Shown in pieces: positions 17,901 through 26,861 of a stretch of 64,000 nt of DNA. This stretch comes from Permianibacter fluminis (lineage in GTDB: Bacteria > Pseudomonadota > Gammaproteobacteria > Enterobacterales > Permianibacteraceae), in the NCBI RefSeq assembly GCF_013179735.1, contig NZ_JABMEG010000002.1, positions 124,001 to 188,000 on the forward strand, read 5' to 3'. Within the stretch, counting starts at the first letter, position 1. Every line of letters starts with the position of its first letter. Position numbers and translations under genes: made by a program. The notes below the pieces were generated by a model that was given only the letters and a program-made list of their open reading frames with translations, had not been told where the DNA came from and ran no database searches.

Positions 17901-19158
17901 CAGTGAAGACAGCAAGAGTTTCAGCAGCACGTTGGCGCGGGCCGAACAATTGCAGTTGCTGGCACCGGAATCGGCGCCCTATGTCGAGATCTGGCAATTG
18001 GCGCCGGACAACCAATGGCGCGTCGCCACCGAAGGCACGCCGCAGATCGCCAATGAAGACGGCGCCGACTGGTTGCAAACCTTTGCGCCGCGACCGGGCG
18101 AAAAACTGACGGTGACCATTTCGCGGCCGACCATTCTGGCGGGTGCGACGCTCGCCATTGACAATGTCACGCTGCAGCACGAGCAGGGACTGCGTGGTGG
18201 CAACGGTTCGCTGATGCTGAAGTACCGCGCGACCCAGGGCGGTGAACAGGCGCTGCGCTTGCCGGCCGATATCGAACTGAATTCGCTGCAGCTCGATGGT
18301 CGCGAGCAAACGATGCGGCCGCGCGAGGGTGTGTTGACTGTGCCGGTGCTGCCGGGCGAGCACAGCCTGACGCTGAGTTACCGTGATCATCATGATGTCA
18401 GTTGGCAGCAGGGCGTTCCGGCCATCGCGCTCGGTTTGCCGGCCGCCAATATTCAGTATTCGCTGACCATGCCGGACAACCGCTGGATTCTGTTCACCAG
18501 CGGTCCGCGCCTTGGCCCGGCCGTGCTGTACTGGAGCGCCTTGCTGGTGTTTGTTGCGCTGGCGTTTGTGCTGGCGCGCAGCGGTTTGACTGCGTTGCCT
18601 TTCCGTGACTGGTTGTTGCTCGGTCTGGGTTTGTCGACCGTGTCGTGGTGGGTGTTGGCGTTGCTGGTGTCCTGGTTTGTCGCGTTGCGCTGGCGCGAGC
18701 GGCAGGTGAATGCGCCCACCAGCAGTTTCAATCTGAAGCAGGTTGTGCTGTTTGGGTTGAGCATTGTCGCCGTATTGGTACTCGTCGGTTCGGTGCCTGC
18801 AGCGCTGCTGTCTTCACCCGACATGATGCTGACCGGCAACGGCTCTTACGGCAATCAACTGAACTGGTTTGCCGATTACAGCAGCAATGAATTGCCGGGC
18901 GTCAGCGTGCTGTCGGCACCAATGTGGCTGTACAAGGGCGCGATGCTGCTGTGGGCGATCTGGCTCAGCTTTGCCTTGCTGCGCTGGGTCAAGCTGGCCT
19001 GGACCGCGCTGCAGGTCGGCGGACTGTGGCAGCACAAACCGATCAAGCCGGTGCGCGCCAGTGTGGGCGGCGAACCGGCCGGCACCGCGGCGGTACCCGC
19101 AACGGTGCCTGACGCCGTATCAAGCGGGGCACCTGACGAGAAGCCGCCAGCCAATTGA
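14941..19158 (+). CDS. Very large two-module membrane protein of unknown function
   Basis: A 1405-residue protein. The ATG has AAGGAGAAGGG directly upstream and a clear signal peptide to 'STVVLAEA'. Module 1 (about 25-480) is a beta-rich exported domain, followed by 4-5 membrane helices (about 482-574). A proline/alanine-rich linker (about 575-690) contains the TonB-receptor-like motif '[13 protein letters not shown]' at 642-654. Two further helices (about 702-724 and 739-759) lead into module 2, another beta-rich domain (about 760-1190) starting after an 'PQPAQA'-type cleavage-like site and '[10 protein letters not shown]'. The C-terminus has about five helices (1194-1357) and a Pro/Ala tail. 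I do not recognise the family. The layout suggests an inner-membrane scaffold with two periplasmic domains. It is monocistronic. Confidence 0.8.
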   Translation: MKRWLVSLLAGCSLLFGSTVVLAEAVAVPEALKPWRDWALHGEEFRRCPLSHGQEGDDANDFACVWYGSLRLDADSNGARFSLPIEVLGGRETAVVLPGDRDRWPRNLSDGVHALPVVERNGLPVLLLGPGKLTVSGEFRWRELPGNLALPASLVLIDLRLNGRAVPQPQRESNALVLATGPTQATVQDTVQLRVYQRLQDGLPLQLETVLLITATGSAREVVLGKPLQEGFVPTAMTSKLAARLDEQGLLHLQLRAGDWQLTLQSRAEKLPTELSVRAENGLWPSEAIWSWQSSETLRAASLEGGAPIDPVQADVPEAWQQLPALRVRAGETLYIAERSRGRQVTDNALQLNRQLWLRFDGSTYAFRDQIDGTLRSDWRLDMAAPYQLMQVSEAGTALPISSLTADSPTATTDRRGIELRTGNISLQASGELVRNGAMPATGWQNRFDSAQLQLHLPPGYRLLAAQGVDSAPDSFLERWNLLDTFVLVLTAVLIYKLYGVLWSLLMLVGFAILYHEPDMPIWLLPNAALALLACRYASGKLLVWLSRYRALSLAALLLILVPFFAGQISALLHPQLEARDGAYYGGYGPVAAEQVQYEAASPAPAEPRMKRTDVESEAPTLALRREEGISSSRGDEAMEQRIEVTGSRIRKSDLYQTYSDNSISQAGNGIPAWQWRSYSLQWSGPVDANQELSLWILPYSVRVLVILAAIAIFAGWFLRIARELTGVQALRFAREKLGLAVVLLLLMPALAPQPAQADIPSPELLEELKTRLLTPPVCAPNCADVESVTVRASREQIDISLEINALVPTAVPVPGRAGDWLPVSVSRDGERSVARLRGSAVQVWLPAGKHRLQLSGPTSGSDRVTLAFPLKPRRIDVQLDGWEASGLQLDTLPSGALALTRSARFGKEANATDKAGTGVTQLSVPPFVRVERTLSFADEWRVDTRVIRVAPAHGAFTLQLPLLAGEAVQDNTLKAEAGLLQLDFAGSEDSKSFSSTLARAEQLQLLAPESAPYVEIWQLAPDNQWRVATEGTPQIANEDGADWLQTFAPRPGEKLTVTISRPTILAGATLAIDNVTLQHEQGLRGGNGSLMLKYRATQGGEQALRLPADIELNSLQLDGREQTMRPREGVLTVPVLPGEHSLTLSYRDHHDVSWQQGVPAIALGLPAANIQYSLTMPDNRWILFTSGPRLGPAVLYWSALLVFVALAFVLARSGLTALPFRDWLLLGLGLSTVSWWVLALLVSWFVALRWRERQVNAPTSSFNLKQVVLFGLSIVAVLVLVGSVPAALLSSPDMMLTGNGSYGNQLNWFADYSSNELPGVSVLSAPMWLYKGAMLLWAIWLSFALLRWVKLAWTALQVGGLWQHKPIKPVRASVGGEPAGTAAVPATVPDAVSSGAPDEKPPAN

Positions 19159-19319
19159 TCGGCGCGGCGTCCGCAGACGTAATACACAACGGGCCATTCG
19201 GCCCGTTGTTCGTTTTCGGGCGGTTGCTGTCTTGTCCAGAGTGGGGACTGGCTAGCAACGATGCGCTGAGCGAATGGCTGCCGAACGGGAATGTAAGCCA
19301 GAAATCCGGTGGAGCAGGC

Positions 19320-19613
19320 ATGCGCGGTGTCAGCAAGAGCGAGCTGCCAGAAAAAATGTGTCCGGTCTGTCAGCGGCCGTTTCGCTGGCGCAAGCGCTGG
19401 GCGCGAGTCTGGGATACGGTGCGCTATTGCTCGGATCGGTGCCGGCGTTGGCGACCGACGGATGAAGTGAAGCTTGAGCTGAAGCACGATCTGAGTTGCG
19501 ACCCGAATCGCACCCTGAATCAAACCCGGCAACACGACAGCAATCGCCGCAACCAACACGACCGCTATCGCGACGCACTGACGTCGCAGCACGAGTCTGA
19601 ACATCATGGCTGA
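19320..19613 (+). CDS. DUF2256 family zinc-ribbon protein with extended tail
   Basis: Small protein of 97 residues. Residues 9-45 are the complete DUF2256 domain: '[14 protein letters not shown]' and 'YCSDRCRRW' give a four-Cys probable zinc site. Typical family members are near 50 residues long, so the Asn/Arg/His-rich extension of about 50 residues ('[16 protein letters not shown]') is unusual. DUF2256 genes commonly neighbour genes for the cryptochrome/photolyase family seen directly downstream, and here the coding regions overlap by 8 bases. The ATG with a GGTGGAGCAGG site upstream is preferred over in-frame codons further left that read as intergenic sequence. Role: probably an accessory to the photolyase; not proven. 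Confidence 0.82.
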   Translation: MRGVSKSELPEKMCPVCQRPFRWRKRWARVWDTVRYCSDRCRRWRPTDEVKLELKHDLSCDPNRTLNQTRQHDSNRRNQHDRYRDALTSQHESEHHG

Positions 19614-21147
19614 ACTGCGTTTGATTCTGGGCGACCAGCTGCATGCCGGCCATTCCTGGTATCGCGACAAGCGGCCCGATGTGATTTATCTGCTGGCCGA
19701 GTTGCGTCAGGAAAGCCAGTACGTCAAACACCATATCCAGAAGCTGCTGGCATTTTTTGCCGCCATGCGCCGATTTGCCGAGGCGCTGCGCAGCGCCGGC
19801 CATCGGGTCGAATATGTGCGCATTGGTGATGCCGACAGCGCGCTCAGCTTGCCAGCATTGATCGAGCACGCCATGACGCAATGGCAGTGCGGTGCGTTTG
19901 CCTATCAGCTGCCGGATGAGTGGCGGCTTGATCAGCAATTGCGCGAGCTGGCCGAGCGCTTGCGCGCACTGGGCAAGCAGGTCAGCTGTCACGATTCCGA
20001 GCATTTTTACGGTCAGCGCGAAGCCGTGCAGGATTTCTTCGCCGGCAAATCCTATCGGATGGAATATTTTTATCGGCACCTGCGCAAGCGCCACGCGGTA
20101 TTGCTGACGGTGTCGGGCGAACCGTTGGGCGGTCAGTGGAATTACGATGCCGACAACCGTGAGCGCTGGGACGGTGACCCGGCTGTTCCGGTCGAATCGT
20201 GGCGCCAGCAGGATCTGCGGTCGCTGCATCAGGAAATTATCGCGGCCGGTATTCCGCATTTTGGTGAATCCCTGGCGGAGGCGTTTCCGTGGCCGACCAC
20301 GCGGCGCATGGCGCAAGCAGATCTGCGCAGCTTCATCCACCACCGCTTGCCGTACTTCGGTCGGTTTCAGGACACCATGGTCGATGGTCAGCCGTGGCTG
20401 TTTCATTCCCGGTTATCGTTCGCGCTCAATGCCAAATTGCTGAGTCCGCAGGAAGTCGTCAACGCTGCCGTCGCGGCACACGCTGACGAACCGGATCGCT
20501 ATCCGCTGGCGGCGGTCGAAGGTTTTGTCCGGCAGATTCTGGGCTGGCGGGAATATGTCCGCGGTGTTTATTGGGCGCGCATGCCGGGTTATCGCCAGAG
20601 CAATGTGCTGATGCACCAGCGGCCGCTGCCGTGGTGGTTCTGGACCGGCGAAACCAAGATGCGCTGTTTGCAGCAAGCCATTACCGGTTCGCTGCAGAAT
20701 GCCTATGCCCACCATATCCAGCGGCTGATGGTCACCGGCAATTTTGCCTTGCTGGCCGGCTGCGATCCGGATGCCGTTGATGACTGGTATCTCGGCATTT
20801 ACATCGACGCCATCGAATGGGTCGAGTTGCCCAATACTCGCGGCATGAGCCAGTTTGCCGATGGCGGCCTGCTGGGTTCGAAGCCGTATGTTTCAGGCGG
20901 CGCTTATCTGCATCGGATGGGCGACCATTGCGCGCAATGTCACTACGCGGTCAACCAGAAAACCGGTGACCGATCGTGTCCATTCAATAGCCTGTATTGG
21001 CATTTTATCGACCGGCATGCCGATCGCTGGCTGGTGAATCAACGGATGCGGCCGATTGTCCGTGGCTGGCAAAAACGCAGTGACGCCGACCGCGCGGCCG
21101 TGCTGGCGCAGGCGCAGCAGCACTTGTTGGCGATTGAGACGCTGTGA
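19606..21147 (+). CDS. Fe-S bacterial cryptochrome / (6-4) photolyase (PhrB-like)
   Basis: Blue-light flavoprotein of 513 residues belonging to the FeS-BCP/CryPro class, which repairs (6-4) photoproducts using FAD and a ribolumazine antenna. It starts with '[15 protein letters not shown]' and has '[20 protein letters not shown]' and '[17 protein letters not shown]'. Four cysteines fit the [4Fe-4S] ligands: C354, C442, C445 and C458. Their spacing (88, 3, 13) is identical to that of Agrobacterium PhrB as I remember it (350, 438, 441, 454). The start overlaps the DUF2256 gene, so translation is probably coupled. No other DNA-repair gene is adjacent. Confidence 0.93.
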   Translation: MAELRLILGDQLHAGHSWYRDKRPDVIYLLAELRQESQYVKHHIQKLLAFFAAMRRFAEALRSAGHRVEYVRIGDADSALSLPALIEHAMTQWQCGAFAYQLPDEWRLDQQLRELAERLRALGKQVSCHDSEHFYGQREAVQDFFAGKSYRMEYFYRHLRKRHAVLLTVSGEPLGGQWNYDADNRERWDGDPAVPVESWRQQDLRSLHQEIIAAGIPHFGESLAEAFPWPTTRRMAQADLRSFIHHRLPYFGRFQDTMVDGQPWLFHSRLSFALNAKLLSPQEVVNAAVAAHADEPDRYPLAAVEGFVRQILGWREYVRGVYWARMPGYRQSNVLMHQRPLPWWFWTGETKMRCLQQAITGSLQNAYAHHIQRLMVTGNFALLAGCDPDAVDDWYLGIYIDAIEWVELPNTRGMSQFADGGLLGSKPYVSGGAYLHRMGDHCAQCHYAVNQKTGDRSCPFNSLYWHFIDRHADRWLVNQRMRPIVRGWQKRSDADRAAVLAQAQQHLLAIETL

Positions 21148-21298
21148 ATGGGATTTTTTTGTTTGGTGACGACAGGGCTCTGTCGTTCAGTTTTTGCGAT
21201 GCGTTTTTTTGATGGGCCTTTTTGACGGGCTGAATTTTGACGCGCTTGGCACAAGCTCACCCATACGGCGAGCGTGTGCCACAGTCCGGCGGTGATCG

Positions 21299-21853
21299 CT
21301 ATTCTTCCCGGTACAACAGATACAGCTCGGAAATGGCATCCGGGATTTGCGCCAGCACCGTGCGCAGCCGGTGCGGATCTTCATAAATCTGATCGAGGTG
21401 GTCGTCTTCAAAGACGCCGGCAGCCAGCGCGATTGGCAGTAGCAGTTCGCCGACTTCTTCTTCATCTGGTTCGAACCAGGCATCTTCACGCAGGCTGACG
21501 CCGTCCATGAAGCCGAGCGCCCAGCCGCGCAGGGGCGCCGCATCCGGATCATCGCCGAGCAGCAGTGGGCAGGGCAGGCGCAGCGGTTTACCGGAGTACA
21601 GTTCGCGGGAAATGTAATCGGCGAGGTTGCGCAGCGTGCCTTCGATTTCCTGCTGCTCGTTCTCGTCGGCGTATTCCGGCGGCTCGACAAAAATTTCAGC
21701 CAGCCATTCGGCTTCCGGCACTTCGATCGGTGAAATCGCCAGCGCGGTCAGAAAGCCATGGCTCTGCACGTAGTCATAACACTCCTCGGTGACGGCCTCC
21801 GATACCAGGAACGCCTGTAAGGTGGCCAGATCGGCCGGCGATGGAATGGTCAT
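21299..21853 (-). CDS. YecA/UPF0149 family protein
   Basis: Protein of 184 residues of the YecA/YgfB group. Conserved marks are 'SHGFLTALAISP', 'WALGFMDGVSL' and an acidic 'FEPDEEEVGELLLPI'. E. coli YecA ends with a SEC-C zinc motif; that module is missing here, so the protein consists only of the UPF0149 helical domain. YgfB-type proteins have been linked to regulation in Pseudomonas, but the molecular role in this branch is unknown. A long overlapping frame in the same direction is an out-of-frame shadow. Transcription is leftward, divergent from selO. Confidence 0.85.
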   Translation of the reverse strand: MTIPSPADLATLQAFLVSEAVTEECYDYVQSHGFLTALAISPIEVPEAEWLAEIFVEPPEYADENEQQEIEGTLRNLADYISRELYSGKPLRLPCPLLLGDDPDAAPLRGWALGFMDGVSLREDAWFEPDEEEVGELLLPIALAAGVFEDDHLDQIYEDPHRLRTVLAQIPDAISELYLLYREE

Positions 21854-22063
21854 GATTTACCTCGTGACAGTGACGGCAGGCGCAGGCGGTACCGGCCGCG
21901 CCTTGGGTTGCGCCATTCTCGCACCCGGCCTGCGCCGATGAAAGCGGCAAACCGGCTCGGCGCCGGAAAGTCTGCCGCCAGCAGGGAGGCATGAGCCGCC
22001 GTATACTGGCCACCTGTTTGTCGGATCAGTCGCTGCCATGGCGTGGCAGCCGTGGAATCGCCA

Positions 22064-23557
22064 ATGGCTCGTCTTGAAGATCTCAACTATCACGCGCATT
22101 TTGCCGCGCTGGCCGAACCGTTTTCGGTGCCGGTGACGCCAACACCGTTGGCGTCACCGCAGCTGGTGGCGTTCAGTGCCGATGCGGCGGCACTGATTGA
22201 TTTGGACCCGAGCGAAGCCGAGCGGCCGGCGTTTGCCGATCTGTTTGCCGGTGCGGCGTCGATCAGCGGCTGGGAGCCGCGGGCGATGGTGTACGCGGGC
22301 CATCAGTTTGGGGTTTATGTGCCGCGGCTCGGTGATGGCCGCGCGTTGCTGCTGGCCGAAGTGCGTGATCGCGACGGCGGCAATTGGCAACTGCATCTGA
22401 AAGGTGCCGGGGCGACGCCGTTCTCTCGCATGGGCGATGGTCGTGCGGTGCTGCGCTCATCCATCCGCGAGTTTCTCTGTTCCGAAGCCATGCATGCGCT
22501 CGGCATTCCGACCACCCGCGCGCTGTGTGTGATCGGTTCGGGTGAAACCGTGTATCGCGAAACGCCAGAAAAAGGCGCAACCGTGCTGCGGTTGGCGCCG
22601 AGCCACACCCGGTTTGGTACTTTCCAGTATTTTGCGATGACCAATCAGCATGACGCCTTGAAGCGTTTGCTGGAGTTCACCATCGCTGAGCATTTTCCTC
22701 AGCATCGGCATGAGGCCGACGCCGGTCTGCGATTTTTCCGCGACGTGGTCCGGCGCACCGCCGGACTGCTGGCGCAGTGGCAGGCGTTCGGTTTTGCCCA
22801 CGGTGTCATGAACACCGACAACATGTCGGTGCTTGGCCTGACACTGGACTACGGGCCGTTTGGTTTCATGGACCGTTACAACCCGGCTTACATTTGCAAC
22901 CACTCCGATACCAGCGGTCGTTATGCTTTTGACGAGCAACCCACAGTGGCCTTGTGGAATCTGTGCCGGTTTGCCGAAGCATTGCTGCCGCTGCTGGATC
23001 GCGAGCAGTTGGCTGAGGCGCTGGCCGAGTTCGAGCCGCAAATCATCGAACAGTATTCAACCTTGATGCGTGGCAAGCTCGGTCTGACCCATCCGGAAGA
23101 CGACGATCGCGAGCTGTCGGCCAGTTTGCTGCAGCTGATGGCCGCGCAAGGCGCCGATTATCCGCGCAGTTTCCGGGCGCTGAGTCAGCTGACCGGCGGG
23201 TCGACTGGGTCAAGTGTATTGGCAGGATCGGGCAACGATGACCGCCGGTTTCTCGATGAGTTTGCCGACCGCGAGGCGGCCGCAAACTGGCTGCAGCGCT
23301 GGCGGGCGCGGTTGGCGCGCGAAGGCAGCATCGATCTGCAGCGGCAGGCGATACAGCAACGGCACAATCCGAAATACGTGCTGCGCAATTATCTGGCCCA
23401 GCAGGCGATTGCCAAGGCCGAGGCCGGCGATTTCAGTGAAGTGCAGGCGCTGCATGCCTTGCTGCGCAAACCGTTTGATGAGCAACCGGAGCACGAGCGC
23501 TACGCGGCGCTGCCACCAGACTGGTCGCGCGAGCTGGAGATTTCCTGTTCGTCGTAA
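22064..23557 (+). CDS. selO: Protein adenylyltransferase SelO (YdiU/UPF0061)
   Basis: Pseudokinase-fold enzyme of 497 residues that transfers AMP to Ser/Thr/Tyr of target proteins in redox homeostasis. All family blocks are present: 'MVYAGHQFGVYVPRLGDGRA', 'LHLKGAGATPFSRMGDGRAV', 'SSIREFLCSEAMHALGIPTT' and the metal/active-site segment 'HGVMNTDNMSVLGLTLDYGP'. The C-terminus 'PKYVLRNYLAQQAI' is also canonical. The C-terminal 'SCSS' end has normal Cys, consistent with bacterial homologues where the eukaryotic Sec position is Cys. I preferred the ATG over an upstream in-frame GTG; neither has a strong ribosome site. The DUF456 gene follows 30 bases later, probably in the same transcript. Confidence 0.94.
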   Translation: MARLEDLNYHAHFAALAEPFSVPVTPTPLASPQLVAFSADAAALIDLDPSEAERPAFADLFAGAASISGWEPRAMVYAGHQFGVYVPRLGDGRALLLAEVRDRDGGNWQLHLKGAGATPFSRMGDGRAVLRSSIREFLCSEAMHALGIPTTRALCVIGSGETVYRETPEKGATVLRLAPSHTRFGTFQYFAMTNQHDALKRLLEFTIAEHFPQHRHEADAGLRFFRDVVRRTAGLLAQWQAFGFAHGVMNTDNMSVLGLTLDYGPFGFMDRYNPAYICNHSDTSGRYAFDEQPTVALWNLCRFAEALLPLLDREQLAEALAEFEPQIIEQYSTLMRGKLGLTHPEDDDRELSASLLQLMAAQGADYPRSFRALSQLTGGSTGSSVLAGSGNDDRRFLDEFADREAAANWLQRWRARLAREGSIDLQRQAIQQRHNPKYVLRNYLAQQAIAKAEAGDFSEVQALHALLRKPFDEQPEHERYAALPPDWSRELEISCSS

Positions 23558-23587
23558 TGGTGTTGGAAAGAAATACACGGAGCAGGC

Positions 23588-24070
23588 ATGACAACGTTTC
23601 TGTTGTGGTCGGCAGTGATGACGCTGATCGGTATTGGCATTGTCGGCATTGTCTTTCCGCTGCTGCCGGGCGCGACCTTCCTTTTTGCCGGCATGTGGCT
23701 GGCGGCGTGGATTGAAGATTATCAGTGCATCAGTACAGCCACGGTCTGGTGGTTGTTTGTGCTGATGCTGCTGTCGTTCGCGGCCGATTGGCTGGCTGGC
23801 GCGCTCGGCGCCAAAAAGGCTGGTGCGACCAAAGCTGCGATCATCGGCGCCACGCTGGGCTCGATCATGGGGGTGCTGGTCGGCTTTTGGGGACTGCTGA
23901 TCTTCCCTTTTGTCGGTGCCGTGCTGGGTGAATTACTGAGCCACGGTGATCAGCTGCGTGCATCCAAGGTGGGATTTGCCGCGTGGCTTGGCGTCATGTT
24001 CGGCCTGATTGCCAAAATCGCCATTGCCTTTGCCATGCTCGGCATTTTTGCGCTGGCCTGGTTTCTGTAG
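23588..24070 (+). CDS. DUF456 family membrane protein
   Basis: Small inner-membrane protein of 160 residues with about four or five helices. It shows the DUF456 pattern: 'GIVGIVFPLLPGATFLFAGM', the central 'DWLAGALGAKKAGATKAAI', the glycine-rich 'GATLGSIMGVLVGFWGLLIFP' and 'GELLSHGDQLRASKVGFAAWLG'. Family members are of unknown function. The ATG has GGAG at good distance. It directly follows selO, but nothing in the sequence ties its role to AMPylation. Confidence 0.85.
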   Translation: MTTFLLWSAVMTLIGIGIVGIVFPLLPGATFLFAGMWLAAWIEDYQCISTATVWWLFVLMLLSFAADWLAGALGAKKAGATKAAIIGATLGSIMGVLVGFWGLLIFPFVGAVLGELLSHGDQLRASKVGFAAWLGVMFGLIAKIAIAFAMLGIFALAWFL

Positions 24071-24090
24071 CGCGGTCCAGCGGGGTCATT

Positions 24091-24130
24091 CCGGATTTGG
24101 CCGGATTTGGCCGGGTCTGGTTGGGTCCGA
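24091..24130. repeat. 10-bp tandem repeat, four units
   Basis: Units CCGGATTTGG, CCGGATTTGG, CCGGGTCTGG and TTGGGTCCGA follow the DUF456 stop codon. The gap up to the metal-uptake operon otherwise shows no gene. Confidence 0.65.
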
Positions 24131-24311
24131 TCATGTCCAAGTGCATGCCGATGGCGTTCTGGCGCCAGCGTTCCCGGTAACTTGCGAAAGGGAAGAGCGG
24201 TCGACCCGGGGCTTTTAAGCCTGGGTTAATCGCCCGTCGCAATACTGCCCTTGCCGGACCTGACCGGGCTGGCGTAGGCTGCTCGCGCCTTTATCGGAGT
24301 CCCACCAGACC

Positions 24312-24614
24312 ATGTTCCCGTTCACCGCACATGCTTTGCTACGCCAGCGCTGGCTGGCCAGTGTGCTGGCGTTCGCGATGTTGGTGGCGCAGGCAGCCGG
24401 TGTGCTGCACAAGCTGGATTTCGAAGCCCACCCGGCTGGCGTTGTCTGTGCCACCTGTGTCGCGTTTGGTAACGCCGACACGCCGCTCCCGACCGCTGTC
24501 GCTGACGAGTTGCCGTCGGCCGTTGTCGTCGCGGACTTTCCTGTTTACGCCGATGCGCGAGTCGAGTCTGCCCGACTGATCGCGCGTGCGCGCGGCCCTC
24601 CCATCCTTGCCTGA
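24312..24614 (+). CDS. Small exported protein, DUF2946-like, first gene of a metal-uptake operon
   Basis: Protein of 100 residues with an N-terminal membrane/signal segment ('ASVLAFAMLVAQAAGVLH') followed by 'HKLDFEAHPAGVVCATCVAF'. The H...H...C-x-x-C arrangement looks metal-binding and resembles the short DUF2946-type proteins that precede metal-transport genes. The ATG has CGGAG upstream. It is followed by a porin, a zinc-type binding protein and a permease. A role as a metal-responsive or metal-sequestering exported peptide is inference; I did not find a recognisable Zur box upstream. Confidence 0.65.
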   Translation: MFPFTAHALLRQRWLASVLAFAMLVAQAAGVLHKLDFEAHPAGVVCATCVAFGNADTPLPTAVADELPSAVVVADFPVYADARVESARLIARARGPPILA

Positions 24615-24689
24615 GTAGTGGTTTTGCATTGCACCGCCGTCGCCTGACGACCGCGGTGTGCATCTCTATTCCGTACGCAAGGATTGATC

Positions 24690-25913
24690 ATGACTCTTCG
24701 CTTTATTGCCGCGGCGTCCGCCGTGGTGTTGGCCGTGCCGGTGATGGCCGCCGAACCCGATACCGATGCGCGCATCGCGGCTTTGCAGCAGCAAATTGAC
24801 GAGCTGCGCAATGCCCAGCAGGCGCCGTCTACCCCGTCTTCGGCCAACGCGTTCAACCCGGCGATTTCGCTGATTCTGATGGGCACTTACAGCGATAGCA
24901 GCATCGACCCCGATGCGTTTGCCTTGCCCGGCTTCATGGTGACCGAAGAGGGTGCACCCGCCAGTCAGGGTTTCTCGCTCGGCGAAAGCGAAATGACGCT
25001 GTCCGCCAGCGTGGATGATCAGTGGTATGCCCAGACCACGGTTGCCTTCGAAGAAGCCGATGGCAGCAGCGAGGTCAGCGTCGAGGAAGCCTACATCGAG
25101 TCGACCGCACTGCCCGATGGCTTCACTTTGAAAATGGGCCGCTTTCTCTCCGATATCGGCTATCTGAATCATCACCATTCACACACCGACAATTTCCTGG
25201 ATCGGCCCTTTGTTTATCGCAGCTTCATCGATCACGGTTACGGCGATAACGGTGTCCAGCTTCGCTATCTGTTGCCGACCGATTTTTACGTCGAGCTCGG
25301 TGGCGAATATCTGCGCGGTGATGGCTACCCGGCTCAGGGCGCCAGCCACGATGGCCGCGGCGCCTACACGCTGTTTGCTCATGTCGGTGGCGATGTCGGT
25401 GTCAGCAGCAGCTGGCTGGCGGGGCTTTCGCAACTCAATGCCAGCACCGAGGCCGGCGATGACGGCTTTACCGGCGACCTGAAACTGACCATTGCCGATC
25501 TCACCTGGAAGTGGGCGCCGAATGGCAATCGCAAACAAGGCGAGCTGGTCGCCCGCACCGAATGGTTTGCCGAAGATCGCGATGGCAGTTGGCAGGCAAT
25601 CGATGGCAATGCCAGCAGCGATTGGAACAGCCGCCGCCGCGGCGGTTATGCCGAAGCCACCTACAAATGGCCGAGCGGTTGGTTGGCTGGTTTGCGGGTG
25701 GACCGCGTTACCGGTGATGCCGGTGCCCCGGCGCCTTTTGCCAGCGGGGACAGCAGTGATGGTTACAGTCTGGTGCTGGGTTTGCAGCACACCGAATTCA
25801 GTTTGCTGCGCGGCCAGCTGTCGGTCTTTGATGGCCCGGATGGTGATCGCGAGCACAGCGTCGCGTTGCAATACGTGGTCGCCATCGGCGCCCACGGCGC
25901 CCACAAATTCTGA
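24690..25913 (+). CDS. Outer-membrane porin-like protein of the metal-uptake operon
   Basis: Exported beta-barrel protein of 407 residues. A signal peptide ends at 'AVPVMAAEP', then a short coiled-coil ('RIAALQQQIDELRNAQQA') as in many trimeric porins, then alternating aromatic/polar strands to the terminal '...HKF' (C-terminal Phe, typical for BAM substrates). The segment 'YLNHHHSHTDNFLDRPF' is His-rich and could bind zinc at the barrel mouth. The ATG has AAGGA 7 bases upstream. It sits directly before a zinc-type ABC binding protein, so passage of metal or metal chelate through the outer membrane is the likely role. It is far too short for a TonB-dependent receptor. Confidence 0.78.
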   Translation: MTLRFIAAASAVVLAVPVMAAEPDTDARIAALQQQIDELRNAQQAPSTPSSANAFNPAISLILMGTYSDSSIDPDAFALPGFMVTEEGAPASQGFSLGESEMTLSASVDDQWYAQTTVAFEEADGSSEVSVEEAYIESTALPDGFTLKMGRFLSDIGYLNHHHSHTDNFLDRPFVYRSFIDHGYGDNGVQLRYLLPTDFYVELGGEYLRGDGYPAQGASHDGRGAYTLFAHVGGDVGVSSSWLAGLSQLNASTEAGDDGFTGDLKLTIADLTWKWAPNGNRKQGELVARTEWFAEDRDGSWQAIDGNASSDWNSRRRGGYAEATYKWPSGWLAGLRVDRVTGDAGAPAPFASGDSSDGYSLVLGLQHTEFSLLRGQLSVFDGPDGDREHSVALQYVVAIGAHGAHKF

Positions 25914-25925
25914 GGACAGGCCGAC

Positions 25926-26861
25926 ATGAACGATACCGTTATGAACACCATCGCGATGAAAAAGCACGGCATGAAAAAAGCCATCATTCTGGCCGCGACG
26001 CTGCTGATCAGTCAGCGTTCGCTGGCGCTGGAAGTGTTTGCCTGCGAGCAGGAGTGGGGCGCGCTGGCGCAAACGCTTGGTGGCGACAAGGTCAGTGTCT
26101 ACGTCGCGACGACCGCGATGCAGGACATTCACACCATTGATGCCAGGCCGAGCCTGATTGCCAAATTGCGGCGTGCCGATCTGGTGGTCTGCTCCGGCGC
26201 TGATTTGGAAGTGGGCTGGTTGCCACAGCTGCAACGTCAGGCAGGCAATAGCCGGGTACAAAGCGGCAACGGGGTATTGTTCGCCGCGGATACGGTCAGC
26301 TTGCTGGAAAAACCGGGCGCGCTGGATCGCGCGCAGGGCGACGTCCATCCGCAGGGCAATCCGCATGTGCAATTTGATCCGCACCGGATGCTGACCGTGG
26401 CAACGGCGTTATCAGCGCGACTGGTAGCACTCGATGGCGCCAATGCTGATGGCTATCGAAAAAATTTCGCCAGCTTCAAAGACAGTTGGGAAAAAGCCAT
26501 CGCGCGCTGGGAGGCAGCGGCGGCGCCGTTGAAAGGTCGCAACGTCGTGGTCCAGCATTCGACGTTCACGTATTTGCTCAATTGGCTCGGCATGAATGCG
26601 GTCGCCATGATGGAACCGAAGCCCGGCCTGCCGCCGACCACGGCGCATCTGCAGGAAGTGCTGCAGATCATCAAAGCGCAGCCGGTCATGGCGGTGATGA
26701 ATGCGACCTATCAGGATGCGCGGCCATCGGAATGGTTGTCGGAACGTGCCGGCATTCCGATGGTGAGTTTGCCGCAGTCGATTGGTGGCGATGACAAATC
26801 CACCGATTTGATCGCCTGGTATGACAACGTCATTGGCTTGTTGCTGAAGGTGGCGAAATGA
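25926..26861 (+). CDS. Metal (zinc-type) ABC transporter substrate-binding protein, ZnuA-like
   Basis: Periplasmic cluster A-I metal-binding protein, 311 residues with its signal peptide. The likely metal ligands are His69 ('MQDIHTID'), His147 ('GNPHVQFDP') and His211 ('VVQHSTFTYLLNWLG'), with an Asp/Glu from the C-terminal lobe. The long His-rich loop of classical ZnuA is absent. Several Met codons are available at the start; the first has GAGGACAGG upstream and is followed by the signal core 'KKAIILAATLLISQRSLA'. It lies 12 bases after the porin gene and overlaps the permease gene by 4 bases (ATGA), so these form one operon. Zinc or manganese are both possible. Confidence 0.88.
   Translation: MNDTVMNTIAMKKHGMKKAIILAATLLISQRSLALEVFACEQEWGALAQTLGGDKVSVYVATTAMQDIHTIDARPSLIAKLRRADLVVCSGADLEVGWLPQLQRQAGNSRVQSGNGVLFAADTVSLLEKPGALDRAQGDVHPQGNPHVQFDPHRMLTVATALSARLVALDGANADGYRKNFASFKDSWEKAIARWEAAAAPLKGRNVVVQHSTFTYLLNWLGMNAVAMMEPKPGLPPTTAHLQEVLQIIKAQPVMAVMNATYQDARPSEWLSERAGIPMVSLPQSIGGDDKSTDLIAWYDNVIGLLLKVAK

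Noticed and set aside
21187-21690. A 167-codon leftward frame overlapping the yecA-like gene
   Set aside because: It is another frame of the same region; the 184-residue frame carries the UPF0149 motifs.
24690-25913. TonB-dependent receptor
   Set aside because: About 400 residues with no plug domain or TonB box; a porin-type barrel fits better.
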